Assembly: GCF_027213715.1 (NCBI RefSeq)
Contig: NZ_JAPWGM010000001.1
Location: forward strand, 1,116,001 to 1,180,000
Direction of reading: 5' to 3'
From: Pedobacter punctiformis
GTDB taxonomy: Bacteria > Bacteroidota > Bacteroidia > Sphingobacteriales > Sphingobacteriaceae
DNA: 64,000 nt
The notes below the pieces were generated by a model, which was not told the DNA's origin, did not search any database, and was given only the letters and a program-made list of their open reading frames with translations. Below are positions 33,406-42,772 of the stretch, one piece after another. How positions within the stretch are numbered: the stretch's first letter is position 1; every line of letters starts with the position of its first letter. The translations under genes and the position numbers were made by a program.

Positions 33406-34893
33406 ATGCCCATGTATTTATTAGGTATTGATATAGGCACCTCGTCTATAAAAGTTTCAGTTGTTGATGCGGGCACACGAAAAAGTGTGGCCTCAGTTCA
33501 ATTTCCTGAAGAAGAAACTGAAATTAAATCCATTCAACCCGGATGGGCCGAGCAATCGCCTGCTGATTGGTGGCATAATACACAGCAGGCCATATTAAAA
33601 TTAAATGCCTGTAATCTGTTTAACCCCAAAGACATTAAGGCCATTGGTATTGCTTATCAAATGCATGGATTGGTTGTTGTCGACAGCGATCAAAATGTTT
33701 TGCGTGATAGTATTATCTGGTGCGACAGCCGGGCAGTAGATTCGGGCGCAGCGGCTTTTGACGGCATTGGCCATCAAAATTGCTTAAAAAACCTGCTTAA
33801 TTCTCCCGGTAACTTTACGGCATCCAAACTGGCCTGGGTAAAAAATAATGAAGCCCATATTTACGATCGCATTCATAAAATTATGCTGCCAGGCGATTTC
33901 ATTGCGATGAAATTAACAGGAGAAATTACAACCAGCATCTCTGCTTTATCAGAAGGTATTTTTTGGGATTTTGGAAAAGACGAAATCTCAGCAGAGGTTA
34001 TGAATTACTATGATTTAGATCGCAATTTTATTCCGGAAGTTAAGCCACTTTTCTCCGAACATGGTTATTTAAAAGAAGGTATTGCCCGTTTGTTAGGCTT
34101 ATCAGCAGGTATTCCGGTTTCTTATAAATCAGGAGATCAGCCTAATAATGCGCTCTCTTTAAATGTACTTAAACCAGGCGAAGTTGCGGCAACTGCAGGT
34201 ACATCTGGTGTAATTTACGGAGTGAGTGATGAGCTGACTTACGATCCGCAGTCGAGGGTAAATACTTTTGCACATGTAACCTACGCTAAAGAAAAAAAAC
34301 ATACAGGTGTTTTGCTTTGCATTAATGGTACCGGAAGTATGTATCGCTGGGCAAGGGATCAGTTTGCCGCTAAAACTTCTTATGCAGAACTTAATCAGCT
34401 TGCTTCAACATCGCCAATCGGTAGTAAAGGACTTATGGTTTTGCCTTTCGGAAATGGTGCGGAACGCATGTTGAATAATCAATATACCGGAGCACAATTT
34501 ATAGGGATAGATTTAAACACACATAAACAAGCTGATATTTTTAGAGCAGTACAGGAAGGCATTGCTTTTGCTTTTCATTATGGATTGGATATTATGCGTG
34601 AAAACGGCATGAAACCAAAAGTAATCCGTGCGGGAAGAGCCAATCTTTTTTTAAGCGACCTGTTTGCGCAAACTTTTGTTGATGTAACAGGTATTCCGCT
34701 GGAATTGTATGAAAATGATGGAAGTGTGGGGGCCGCCCTGGGCGCAGGGATTGGGGCAAAGATTTTTAATAGTCCGGAGGATGCTTTTGCTGATCACGAA
34801 ATTCAAAAATACTTGGAACCTAAAAATGCAGAAGTCTACGAAAAGGTTTATCAGGACTGGAAACAAATTTTAAACAAAACCTTAAATAAATAG
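33406..34893 (+). CDS. xylB: Xylulokinase
   Basis: Phosphorylates D-xylulose to xylulose 5-phosphate for the pentose phosphate pathway. The 495-aa FGGY-family kinase has the N-terminal phosphate loop [12 protein letters not shown], the xylulokinase signature [10 protein letters not shown], catalytic Asp in [10 protein letters not shown], and C-terminal GTSGVIYG and [12 protein letters not shown] motifs. ATG 33406 and 33412 are both possible starts. It is first in the xylB-xylA-symporter operon, with xylA 19 nt downstream. Confidence 0.95.
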   Translation: MPMYLLGIDIGTSSIKVSVVDAGTRKSVASVQFPEEETEIKSIQPGWAEQSPADWWHNTQQAILKLNACNLFNPKDIKAIGIAYQMHGLVVVDSDQNVLRDSIIWCDSRAVDSGAAAFDGIGHQNCLKNLLNSPGNFTASKLAWVKNNEAHIYDRIHKIMLPGDFIAMKLTGEITTSISALSEGIFWDFGKDEISAEVMNYYDLDRNFIPEVKPLFSEHGYLKEGIARLLGLSAGIPVSYKSGDQPNNALSLNVLKPGEVAATAGTSGVIYGVSDELTYDPQSRVNTFAHVTYAKEKKHTGVLLCINGTGSMYRWARDQFAAKTSYAELNQLASTSPIGSKGLMVLPFGNGAERMLNNQYTGAQFIGIDLNTHKQADIFRAVQEGIAFAFHYGLDIMRENGMKPKVIRAGRANLFLSDLFAQTFVDVTGIPLELYENDGSVGAALGAGIGAKIFNSPEDAFADHEIQKYLEPKNAEVYEKVYQDWKQILNKTLNK

Positions 34894-34912
34894 AATCACA
34901 AAAATTATAACT

Positions 34913-36244
34913 ATGACAAAAGTAGTAACTGGCGCAAAAACCTTTTTTAAAGATATTGACCAAATTCAATTTGAAGGCTTACAAAGTGATAATCCTTTAG
35001 CATTTAGATGGTATGATGCAAATAAAGTAGTTGCAGGAAAAACCATGAACGAGCATTTTAAATTTGCCTGTGCTTACTGGCACTCATTTAATGGCAATGG
35101 CAGCGATCCTTTTGGCGGTGCTACGCATGTTTTTCCCTGGGATGAAAAGAAAGATGCAGTAGAAAGAGCAAAAGATAAAATGGATGCTGCTTTCGAATTT
35201 ATCACTAAAATGCAATTGCCATATTATTGTTTTCATGATGTTGATGTAGTGGATTATGGCGATAATATTGCGGAGAATGAACGCAGATTGCAGGCACTTG
35301 TTGAATATGCAAAACAAAAGCAGGCAGCTAGTGGAGTAAAACTTCTTTGGGGTACTGCAAATCTGTTCAGCCATAAAAGATATATGAATGGGGCATCAAC
35401 CAATCCTGACTTTCATGTACTGGCACATGGCGCCGCACAGGTTAAGGCTGCATTGGATGCAACAATTGCACTGGGTGGAGAAAATTATGTTTTTTGGGGT
35501 GGCAGAGAAGGCTACATGAGTTTGTTAAACACCAACATGAAACGTGAGCAGGAGCATTTGGCTCAATTTTTACATACGGCAAAAGATTATGCCAGAAAGC
35601 AAGGTTTTAAAGGCACATTTTTTATCGAACCGAAACCATGCGAACCATCTAAACACCAATATGATTATGATGCAGCAACAGTTAAAGGTTTTCTTCAGCA
35701 ATACGATTTGCTTGCAGATTTTAAATTAAACCTGGAAGTTAATCATGCTACGTTAGCTGGTCATACTTTTCAGCATGAATTACAGGTTGCGGTAGATAGT
35801 GGTTTATTAGGCTCTATTGATGCAAACCGCGGCGATTACCAAAATGGCTGGGATACAGATCAGTTTCCAAACGACATTAATGAACTTACAGAGGCCATGT
35901 TAATTATTTTAGAAGGTGGTGGTTTGCAAGGTGGGGGCGTAAATTTTGATGCTAAAATCCGTCGTAATTCTACTGATCCAAAGGACTTGTTTTACGCACA
36001 TATTGGGGGCATGGACATTTTTGCACGTGCTTTAATTACCGCAGATGCCATTCTTCAGAAATCGGATTATAAAAAAATCAGATCAGATCGTTATTCTTCT
36101 TTTGATAGTGGAAAAGGAGCCGATTTTGAGCAGGGTAAATTAAGTTTGGAAGATCTTAGAAATTATGCAGCAGAAAATGGTGAACCCGAAGTAAGAAGCG
36201 GTAAACAGGAATATCTGGAGAACATTATAAACAGATATATCTAA
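34913..36244 (+). CDS. xylA: Xylose isomerase
   Basis: Isomerises D-xylose to D-xylulose. The 443-aa class II TIM-barrel enzyme has catalytic His/Asp in [11 protein letters not shown], metal ligands in [31 protein letters not shown] and [19 protein letters not shown], and family-typical FAHIGGMD-like [14 protein letters not shown]. It sits between xylB and the symporter; a long palindrome occupies the 131-nt gap after it. Confidence 0.97.
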   Translation: MTKVVTGAKTFFKDIDQIQFEGLQSDNPLAFRWYDANKVVAGKTMNEHFKFACAYWHSFNGNGSDPFGGATHVFPWDEKKDAVERAKDKMDAAFEFITKMQLPYYCFHDVDVVDYGDNIAENERRLQALVEYAKQKQAASGVKLLWGTANLFSHKRYMNGASTNPDFHVLAHGAAQVKAALDATIALGGENYVFWGGREGYMSLLNTNMKREQEHLAQFLHTAKDYARKQGFKGTFFIEPKPCEPSKHQYDYDAATVKGFLQQYDLLADFKLNLEVNHATLAGHTFQHELQVAVDSGLLGSIDANRGDYQNGWDTDQFPNDINELTEAMLIILEGGGLQGGGVNFDAKIRRNSTDPKDLFYAHIGGMDIFARALITADAILQKSDYKKIRSDRYSSFDSGKGADFEQGKLSLEDLRNYAAENGEPEVRSGKQEYLENIINRYI

Positions 36245-36276
36245 TTTAAATCCCCAAATAGCAGATAAAAGCATTT

Positions 36277-36320
36277 AATATTCGTTTTTGAGCATAAAAT
36301 TTATGTTAAAAACGAATATT
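36277..36320 (+). repeat. 44-bp near-perfect palindrome between xylA and the symporter gene
   Basis: Outer arms of 13 bp are perfect (36277-36289 with 36308-36320). After a small bulge, 6 more pairs form around 36299. The stem is AT-rich with only a weak T-run after it, so it is a poor terminator. A role in limiting read-through, protecting the xylBA mRNA 3' end, or binding a regulator is possible. Confidence 0.6.
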
Positions 36321-36375
36321 ATTTTACGATTTTATTACATTTAGAATTCGAAACCAAATAACCTCTAAATAATTA

Positions 36376-38052
36376 ATGAAAAATAACCTCCTTGATACGA
36401 AGGATTACATTGTATTTTTAATCTACTTCGTTATTGTGGCAGCCTATGGCCTGTACATCTACAAAAAGAAAAAATCTGAATCAACGGGCTCCAAAGACTA
36501 TTTTCTTGCCGAGGGATCGCTAACCTGGTGGGCTATTGGCGCATCGTTAATTGCTTCCAACATTTCTGCCGAGCAATTTATCGGAATGAGTGGTTCTGGC
36601 TTTAAAATGGGGCTTGCCATTGCTACCTACGAGTGGATGGCTGCAGCAACTTTAATTGTTGTTGCGGTGTTTTTTATTCCGGTGTACCTTAAAAATAAGA
36701 TTTCAACGATGCCGCAGTTTTTGCATCAGCGGTATAACGGTACGGTAGCAATGATTATGGCTGTTTTTTGGCTTTTACTTTATGTGGTCGTTAACTTAAC
36801 CTCAATCTTATATCTTGGCGCATTAGCCGTAAGCAGTATTTCGGGTTTTAACCTCGATTTTTGTATGTATGCAATTGCAATTTTTGCAATTATCATCACG
36901 CTTGGCGGGATGAAAGTTATTGGTTATACCGATGTTATTCAGGTATTCTTTCTTATTCTTGGGGGTCTTGCAACTACCTATCTGGCCTTAAATCTGGTGT
37001 CTGATCATTATGGAACCAAAGGAATTTTAGAAGGCTATAGTTTAATGACCAGTAAGGCTTCTGAGCATTTTCACATGATTTTAAAACCTGACAACGAAAA
37101 TTACATTGATTTACCAGGTTTAAGTGTGCTTGTGGGCGGTATGTGGATTGTGAACCTGAACTATTGGGGATGTAATCAATACATTACTCAGCGTGCTTTG
37201 GGTGCAGATTTAAAAACGGCAAGAAGCGGTATTTTATTCGCTGCATTTTTAAAATTACTGATGCCAATTATCGTGGTACTTCCGGGTATTGCCGCTTATG
37301 TTTTATACAAAGACGGTGCATTCCAAAGTGAAATGCTACAAGATGGCAGCGTTAACCCTGATCGTGCTTACCCTGTTTTGTTAAACTTATTGCCAGCCGG
37401 TTTAAAAGGACTTTCTTTTGCTGCTTTAACTGCCGCTGTAGTGGCATCACTTGCGGGTAAAGCCAATAGTATAGCGACTATTTTTACGCTTGATATTTAT
37501 AAAAAGGTACTTAAACCTGAAGCTACAGAAAAGAACCTGGTAATTACAGGAAAAATTGCCATTGTTGCTGCAATGATTCTGGGCGTAATTATTGCACCAC
37601 ATTTGGGTATTGATAAAAAAGGTGGTTTCCAATATATCCAGGAATATACAGGCTTTGTATCGCCGGGTATTTTTGCCATGTTTATATTGGGCTTCTTCTG
37701 GAAAAAAACAACTTCAAATGCAGCTCTTTTTGCTACAATCGGAGGATTTGGATTATCTCTTCTCCTTAAATTTTTACCGGGATGGACTGACCTCTCTTTT
37801 CTATCGCATGTAGGCTTCTCTGTAAAAAGCGCAGCCGGAATTTATGAAATTCCATTTATTGACCGAATGGGTTTTGTATTTTTATTCTGTGTAATTGGAA
37901 TGTATATCATTAGTATGATTGAAAATAAACGCGGTACTGAGAATAAAGGCCTTGAAATAGATGCAAAGATGTTCAAAACCACAACTGGTTTTGCTGTTGG
38001 AGCACTATTAGTCATTGGTTTGATCATCGCCCTTTATACCGTTTATTGGTAA
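36376..38052 (+). CDS. Na+/sugar symporter (SSS family, SGLT-like), probable xylose uptake
   Basis: The 558-aa inner-membrane protein has about 14 hydrophobic helices. It shows SSS features: SKDYFLAEGSLTWWAIGASL and SNISAEQFIGMSGSG near the N-terminus (helices 1-2, sodium/sugar site), GGMWIVNLNYWGCNQYITQR as in vSGLT, and AALTAAVVASLAGKANS in helix 8, which carries sodium-site Ser/Ala positions. Its place behind xylB and xylA makes xylose the likely substrate. A terminator follows. Confidence 0.92.
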   Translation: MKNNLLDTKDYIVFLIYFVIVAAYGLYIYKKKKSESTGSKDYFLAEGSLTWWAIGASLIASNISAEQFIGMSGSGFKMGLAIATYEWMAAATLIVVAVFFIPVYLKNKISTMPQFLHQRYNGTVAMIMAVFWLLLYVVVNLTSILYLGALAVSSISGFNLDFCMYAIAIFAIIITLGGMKVIGYTDVIQVFFLILGGLATTYLALNLVSDHYGTKGILEGYSLMTSKASEHFHMILKPDNENYIDLPGLSVLVGGMWIVNLNYWGCNQYITQRALGADLKTARSGILFAAFLKLLMPIIVVLPGIAAYVLYKDGAFQSEMLQDGSVNPDRAYPVLLNLLPAGLKGLSFAALTAAVVASLAGKANSIATIFTLDIYKKVLKPEATEKNLVITGKIAIVAAMILGVIIAPHLGIDKKGGFQYIQEYTGFVSPGIFAMFILGFFWKKTTSNAALFATIGGFGLSLLLKFLPGWTDLSFLSHVGFSVKSAAGIYEIPFIDRMGFVFLFCVIGMYIISMIENKRGTENKGLEIDAKMFKTTTGFAVGALLVIGLIIALYTVYW

Positions 38053-38070
38053 ACAAGGTGATAGTAAAGT

Positions 38071-38103
38071 AAAAAGGTCCCGGTTTTAACCGGGACCTTT
38101 TTT
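38071..38103. terminator. Bidirectional terminator of the xyl operon
   Basis: A GC-rich perfect stem centred at 38086-38087 with A/T runs on both sides lies between convergent genes. Confidence 0.9.
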
Positions 38104-38126
38104 ATGCTGATTCTTTTTTCTAATTA

Positions 38127-38510
38127 TTACTGAGAACAAGGCCCATCAGGAATATCTTTAGTCATCTTAATTACCTTGGTTACTACTAAGGTAGAATCGA
38201 AATCGCTGGAAACAGTCGCTGTATCTGATTTCGCAAAATAACCTTGCAACTCTACGTAAACAGGCTCGTATGGCTTTTCAAAATTCAGATTGCTATAAGA
38301 AAGTTCTAAGTTTTTAACACTATCCGCTACCCAGTATTCACGTCCATCTTCGCACAGTGTAAAAGATTTCATTTCGGGCCCAAAAGTATAAAGGCCTTTT
38401 ACGGTTTTAATATTACTTTTTCCTTCAACTGATTTCTCTGTTCTATTACAAGCGGTAACAGCCACACCAAGGAGCATAACAAATACGGTTGCTTGTTTAA
38501 ATAATTTCAT
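38127..38510 (-). CDS. Small lipoprotein, possibly NlpE-C-like
   Basis: The 127-aa lipoprotein has a lipobox GVAVTAC (Cys21). The mature part contains GLYTFGPEMKSFTLCEDGREYW and a beta-rich end (VYVELQGYFAK, STLVVTKVIKM), with Cys residues near the middle and the end (DGPCSQ). The layout resembles the C-terminal OB-like part of NlpE lipoproteins, but the similarity is by eye and weak. It lies 2 nt after the LolC/E-like permease gene, so it is translated from the same transcript. Confidence 0.6.
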   Translation of the reverse strand: MKLFKQATVFVMLLGVAVTACNRTEKSVEGKSNIKTVKGLYTFGPEMKSFTLCEDGREYWVADSVKNLELSYSNLNFEKPYEPVYVELQGYFAKSDTATVSSDFDSTLVVTKVIKMTKDIPDGPCSQ

Positions 38511-38512
38511 GT

Positions 38513-39742
38513 TTAAATAGTTTGATTAATTTGGCCTATCTTCTTTACGCTTAAACTAGATGACAAAGCAGATGCCAAAAATGAAAAAATACCCACAGTA
38601 ATAAATACTAAAACGAAATCTTTCCATTTTAGTGCTATGGGATAGGCACTTATCAATGTATTTTCTTCACCCATTTTTATAAGGCCGGTACGCTGTTGAA
38701 AAAGACAGAACAATAAGCCGATGATTAACCCCAAAATACAACCCGACATGGTTATCATCATCCCTTCAAACAAAAATATTCGTTTTATTAATTTTTTTTC
38801 AGCGCCCAAACTGCTCAAAATGGCAATATCTTTTAATTTATCGATGACCAGCATGGTTAAAGACCCTATGATATTAAATATAGCAATAATTAATATAAAA
38901 GTCAGGATGATATAAACGGCCCATTTTTCGGTGTTCAGGATGTGGTAAAGCGACCTGTTTTGTTGTGCCCTATTTCTGACTTCAAAGGTTTTTCCAACTT
39001 TCGAAACCACTTCTTCCTGAAAATGGTCTACATCTGTACCGGGCTGAAGGTTGATTTCTATAGAAGAAACGTCTTTTTCCTCCCCCAAAAGCTCTCTGGC
39101 AAATTCGAGGGGAACAATTATACCATTATCAAATTCCTGCTGTACTTCAAAAACACCACTCACCCGGATACTTTTTATAATAAAATCATCTGCAGGATTA
39201 ATATTGCTAACCGATATGTTCTTTTTTGGAGAATATATTTCCAGTTCTGTGAAAGGATCTACCGTATTAACCGCCAAATAACTTTGCAAAGCAGATCCTA
39301 TTACTGCATTATAACCGCTTTGATTATGTAACACAAAACGTCCTTCCTTGATGGTACTGTCCAGTTTATTATTCTTCAGGTAATCGAAACTAACCCCTTT
39401 AACCATACCAACCGCTTGTTTATTGTTGTATTTTAGCAAGGCATTTTCCTGTAAAACCTCAGTAAACGAATAAACATCCTTATGATTTTTGAGCTGGGTA
39501 AAATAAGCGGTGTTTGGGTTAAATGTTTTACCCTTTGCTGGCGTAATGGCAATTTGAGGGGTAATGGTATTAAACATATTCAACACCACGGTTTCAAAAC
39601 CATTAAATACAGAAAGGATTATAATTAATGCCGCACTGCCAACCAGTACACCAACCATTGATATACCCGATATCAGGTTGATTGCATTGGTTGATTTCTT
39701 TGCAAACAAATACCTTTTGGCTATATAAAATGGCGTATTCAC
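38513..39742 (-). CDS. ABC transporter permease, LolC/LolE-like (FtsX/MacB_PCD)
   Basis: The 409-aa inner-membrane protein has one N-terminal helix (SGISMVGVLVGSAALIIILS), a large periplasmic domain (about 50-270), and three C-terminal helices forming an FtsX domain. The start AKRYLFAKKSTNAINLIS is typical of lipoprotein-releasing permeases. These pump outer-membrane lipoproteins off the inner membrane with the LolD ATPase. No ATPase gene is adjacent. The many lipoproteins in this window would be plausible clients. Confidence 0.88.
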   Translation of the reverse strand: MNTPFYIAKRYLFAKKSTNAINLISGISMVGVLVGSAALIIILSVFNGFETVVLNMFNTITPQIAITPAKGKTFNPNTAYFTQLKNHKDVYSFTEVLQENALLKYNNKQAVGMVKGVSFDYLKNNKLDSTIKEGRFVLHNQSGYNAVIGSALQSYLAVNTVDPFTELEIYSPKKNISVSNINPADDFIIKSIRVSGVFEVQQEFDNGIIVPLEFARELLGEEKDVSSIEINLQPGTDVDHFQEEVVSKVGKTFEVRNRAQQNRSLYHILNTEKWAVYIILTFILIIAIFNIIGSLTMLVIDKLKDIAILSSLGAEKKLIKRIFLFEGMMITMSGCILGLIIGLLFCLFQQRTGLIKMGEENTLISAYPIALKWKDFVLVFITVGIFSFLASALSSSLSVKKIGQINQTI

Positions 39743-39830
39743 GGGGTAAAGATAGTTAAAATGAAAGAGCTAAAGGGTAACATAACAGTTCAACTCCAGC
39801 GCTTATCAGGTTAGATTGTAATCTTTGTCT

Positions 39831-40472
39831 TTATTGCAGAAAAGGATTTTGTTCTTTTTCGAATCCAATGGTTGTGGCAGGTCCATGACCGGGATAAACC
39901 TTGCAATCATCAGGCAGTAAAAATAGCTTTTCCTTAATATTTTTAATAAGCTGCTGATGATTTCCACCCGGTAAGTCGGTACGTCCTATACTTCCATAAA
40001 ACAGCACATCGCCACCGATTAAGAAATGGTCTTCCTCGCTATAAAAACACAAGTGCGCAGGCGAGTGCCCGGGAGCAAAAATAAGTTCAAGCGTACTGTT
40101 GCCAAAGCTAATGGTGCCCGTTTCCGGTAAGAAAATTTCAGGCTCAGGAGAAAGTTCATAATGGGTAAAGCCCATTTGAGGTGCGTAGCCAGGTACGGCC
40201 TGCAAAATTGGCAACTCTCCAATATGGAACTGAGGTTTTAACCCCCAGCTATCGAAAACAAATTTATTACCAAATACATGATCCAAATGGCAATGTGTAT
40301 TTAATAGTAAAACAGGTTTTAGTTCTTTTGATTTTATGAAATTAACCAGTTCATTTTGCTCTGATCCATCATACATACCGGGATCAATAATGACACATTC
40401 TTTTGTCTCATCATATAAAACATACGTATTTTCACTATAGGCATTGAAACTGAATATTTTTATACTAATCAT
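39831..40472 (-). CDS. MBL-fold hydrolase (glyoxalase II-like)
   Basis: The 213-aa metallo-beta-lactamase-fold enzyme keeps the full dinuclear site: NTHCHLDHVFGN (HxHxDH), PGHSPAHLCFY, GGDVLFYGSIGRTDLPGG (Asp bridging ligand) and VYPGHGPATTIGFEK. There is no signal peptide. It is shorter than true GloB and closest to YcbL-type hydrolases. Substrate unknown, likely a thioester. It is 18 nt after gldD in the same leftward run. Confidence 0.9.
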   Translation of the reverse strand: MISIKIFSFNAYSENTYVLYDETKECVIIDPGMYDGSEQNELVNFIKSKELKPVLLLNTHCHLDHVFGNKFVFDSWGLKPQFHIGELPILQAVPGYAPQMGFTHYELSPEPEIFLPETGTISFGNSTLELIFAPGHSPAHLCFYSEEDHFLIGGDVLFYGSIGRTDLPGGNHQQLIKNIKEKLFLLPDDCKVYPGHGPATTIGFEKEQNPFLQ

Positions 40473-40490
40473 ATTTGCTAAATAAAAGCT

Positions 40491-41090
40491 CTAATCTTTC
40501 CACTTAAATGTAGAAATCATTTTATCAATATCCTTTTTAATAAATTTAACAACGGGCTCAATGGAATCGTATTGTGGGCGTTCATTAAAGTATAAGGCTC
40601 CTCTAAAATAATGTTTGGCACTATCGGTAAGAAAAAACTGCACTGATGAAGCAGTATTCCCTTCAATGGCGTAATAAACTCCGTAAACTTTATGCTCGGG
40701 ATAATTAATTATTTTTTGGTCTATTGCCCTGGCTTTAATGGTGTGTTTAAAGGCCAGTTTTCGTGCGTCTTCCACCATCTCATCATAGGCTGGTTTATTG
40801 GCTACATCATAATAAGTCAGGTGCAAAAAGCCATTAAATTGTTTGAAATGTAAATTATACCAATATTTTTCAGTGTTTTTACTAATGTCGTTTTCCATTG
40901 TGGCATACACCGGATAATCGAAAGTATAAGGTGCCGTAGAATTAAATAATTGATATTTCTTCTCGGGATATGCTATCCGAAAATAAGCTCTTGGCTTAGG
41001 GCTGTAATCGTTATTTTGGCAAGAGCTGATGAACAAAAGGATTACAACAGAAGCAAAAATCAAGTCTCTTATTTTCAATAATTTATTCAT
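40491..41090 (-). CDS. gldD: Gliding motility lipoprotein GldD
   Basis: The 199-aa lipoprotein has lipobox FISSC (Cys24), followed by NNDYSPKPRAYFRIAYPEKKY, the conserved GldD entry (shown to 20 residues or fewer as DYSPKPRAYFRIAYPEKKYQ). FDYPVYA and WYNLHFKQFNGFLHLTYYD follow. GldD is an essential gliding-motility protein in Flavobacterium, but homologues also occur in Bacteroidota without gliding. No other gld or spr gene is seen in the window. Neighbours are aroE and an MBL hydrolase. Confidence 0.9.
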   Translation of the reverse strand: MNKLLKIRDLIFASVVILLFISSCQNNDYSPKPRAYFRIAYPEKKYQLFNSTAPYTFDYPVYATMENDISKNTEKYWYNLHFKQFNGFLHLTYYDVANKPAYDEMVEDARKLAFKHTIKARAIDQKIINYPEHKVYGVYYAIEGNTASSVQFFLTDSAKHYFRGALYFNERPQYDSIEPVVKFIKKDIDKMISTFKWKD

Positions 41091-41124
41091 ACTTATTTTT
41101 CTAAGACTATTGAATTAATGCAAA

Positions 41125-41868
41125 TTAACGGTTCCAGATTTCCCATGCTTTTTCTGCCTGTTGATGCAACATTTCCAATCCGTTTTTAATTTTAGCACCG
41201 CGGGCAGCAGCTTTACTCATAAAAGCAGTTTCTAAAGGATTGTACACAATATCGTAGGCCAGGTGTTCAGGCCCTAATAAAGAATAATCTATATCAGGGT
41301 AAGTATCTACATTTGGCGACATGCCCAAAGGGGTTGTATTGATCAATAAAGTATGAGACCGGATCATTTCGGGGCTTAAATCCTGATATAAAACCGTTCC
41401 CGGAGTTTCTTTACGTACGACAGTAATAAACTCTATATTCAACTTATTCAGAACGTATTTTATGGCTTTAGTAGCACCACCATCTCCAAAAACGAGTGCT
41501 TTGGTATGATGCGGTTCAAGTAATGGTTTTAAAGATTCTTCGAAACCATAAGCATCTGTATTATAACCTTTCAGATAATTTTCTCCATCATGATTTTTGA
41601 TGCAAATACAATTTACTGCACCAATTTTCTCCGCAACCTCATCAAGCTCATTTAAATATTGCAATACATTTACTTTATGCGGAATGGTTACATTTAAGCC
41701 ACAAAGTGTAGGGTAATTTGCCAGTAAACCAGTAATAGAGTCTATGTTTTCTATTGGATAGAGTTCATACTGATAATCATGAAGGCCTTCATTTAAAAAC
41801 TTTTCGGTAAAATACTTTTTAGAGAAAGAGTGCGAAAGCGGGTATCCGATTAAACCGTAGGTTTTCAT
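41125..41868 (-). CDS. aroE: Shikimate dehydrogenase
   Basis: NADPH-dependent step from 3-dehydroshikimate to shikimate in aromatic amino acid synthesis. The 247-aa protein has substrate-binding GYPLSHSFSKKYF, catalytic Lys/Asp in NVTIPHKVNV and NTDAYGFEESL, and nucleotide-binding GDGGATKAIKYVL (GxGGxxxA type). INTTPLGMSP follows. It is at the short end of the family. It lies 34 nt before gldD. Confidence 0.95.
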   Translation of the reverse strand: MKTYGLIGYPLSHSFSKKYFTEKFLNEGLHDYQYELYPIENIDSITGLLANYPTLCGLNVTIPHKVNVLQYLNELDEVAEKIGAVNCICIKNHDGENYLKGYNTDAYGFEESLKPLLEPHHTKALVFGDGGATKAIKYVLNKLNIEFITVVRKETPGTVLYQDLSPEMIRSHTLLINTTPLGMSPNVDTYPDIDYSLLGPEHLAYDIVYNPLETAFMSKAAARGAKIKNGLEMLHQQAEKAWEIWNR

Positions 41869-41880
41869 ATGCGTATTTTA

Positions 41881-41934
41881 CGTCACTGCAAGGTATAAAT
41901 CAATTGTTGGTTTACCTGATGCCTTGCAATGACG
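41881..41934. repeat. REP-like palindromic unit
   Basis: Arms CGTCACTGCAAGG (41881-41893) and CCTTGCAATGACG (41922-41934) pair over 13 positions with one G-T, enclosing 28 nt. Words of this CGTCATTGC-GAGG type are common as dispersed repeats in bacterial genomes. No T-run, so not a normal terminator. Located between aroE and the ComA-like gene. Confidence 0.65.
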
Positions 41935-41944
41935 AATTTTGTGT

Positions 41945-42712
41945 TTATTTTCCTAAGTTCAGGAAATGATCAAAGGTATCTCCGCGTAATCCTAAACGAA
42001 TGGTTTCCAGTGGAATAACTTCTGCCGGAGCAATATTTCCAAGGTTTACGTTTGTGCCAATAAGTTTGATAAACCAAACCTGCTGTTCTTTTTGAGGAGC
42101 TTCCCAAATGATGGTTTCTTCTGGTATTTGTGTTAAAATCTCATCTACTAATCCTTCTCTCACCTCTCCGCTGCCTCTGTAGATACCAACATTACCACCT
42201 TCTCTGGCTTCAGCAATTACTTTCCATGAACCGGCTTCCATTTCAGCTTTCATCAATTTAATCCATTTGTATGGAGCAAATATTTTAGCCGCATCTTTAC
42301 TTCCTACTTCAGAAATTACGGTTACCTGCTTTGCTAATTTGCTGATGAACTCACATTTACGGTCGTGTTCTATATCAATTGAACCATCAGATACTTCTGC
42401 ATATTCCATTCCATACTGGTCTAAAACACGCTGATAATCTTCAAACTGATTTCTAATGATAAACGCTTCGAATAATGTGCCTCCAAAATAGGTTGGTATG
42501 CCTGCGCTTTTATATAAAGCTAATTTTTCTTTAAGGTTTGGGGTTACATGAGAGGTAGCCCAGCCCAATTTAACAATATCTGTATGTACACCTGCAACTT
42601 CAATAAAATCTTCTACCTGGCGCAGGCTTAATCCCTTATCCATAACCATTGTTAAGCCTTTTTGGCGTGGTTTTGCAGGACGTTCAGGGACGTTTAATAA
42701 TGGGTAATTCAT
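41945..42712 (-). CDS. Phosphosulfolactate synthase (ComA family)
   Basis: Adds sulfite to phosphoenolpyruvate to make phosphosulfolactate, a sulfonate precursor (coenzyme M in archaea, sulfolactate in Bacillus spores). From ATG 42712 the 255-aa TIM-barrel protein shows KGLTMVMDKGLSLRQVEDF, VKLGWATSHV, YFGGTLFEAFI, EVSDGSIDI, SEVGSKDA, EAREGGNVGIYRG, EAPQKEQQVWFI and GLRGDTFDHF, all family hallmarks. The longer frame from 42754 adds 14 Phe-rich residues and is unlikely. ComB and ComC are not nearby, so the end product here is unknown. Confidence 0.9.
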   Translation of the reverse strand: MNYPLLNVPERPAKPRQKGLTMVMDKGLSLRQVEDFIEVAGVHTDIVKLGWATSHVTPNLKEKLALYKSAGIPTYFGGTLFEAFIIRNQFEDYQRVLDQYGMEYAEVSDGSIDIEHDRKCEFISKLAKQVTVISEVGSKDAAKIFAPYKWIKLMKAEMEAGSWKVIAEAREGGNVGIYRGSGEVREGLVDEILTQIPEETIIWEAPQKEQQVWFIKLIGTNVNLGNIAPAEVIPLETIRLGLRGDTFDHFLNLGK

Positions 42713-42772
42713 ATAGTGTACAAAAGTGAAAAAAAAATTGAGATTAATTGTCAATTTTTTTTAACATGCTTA

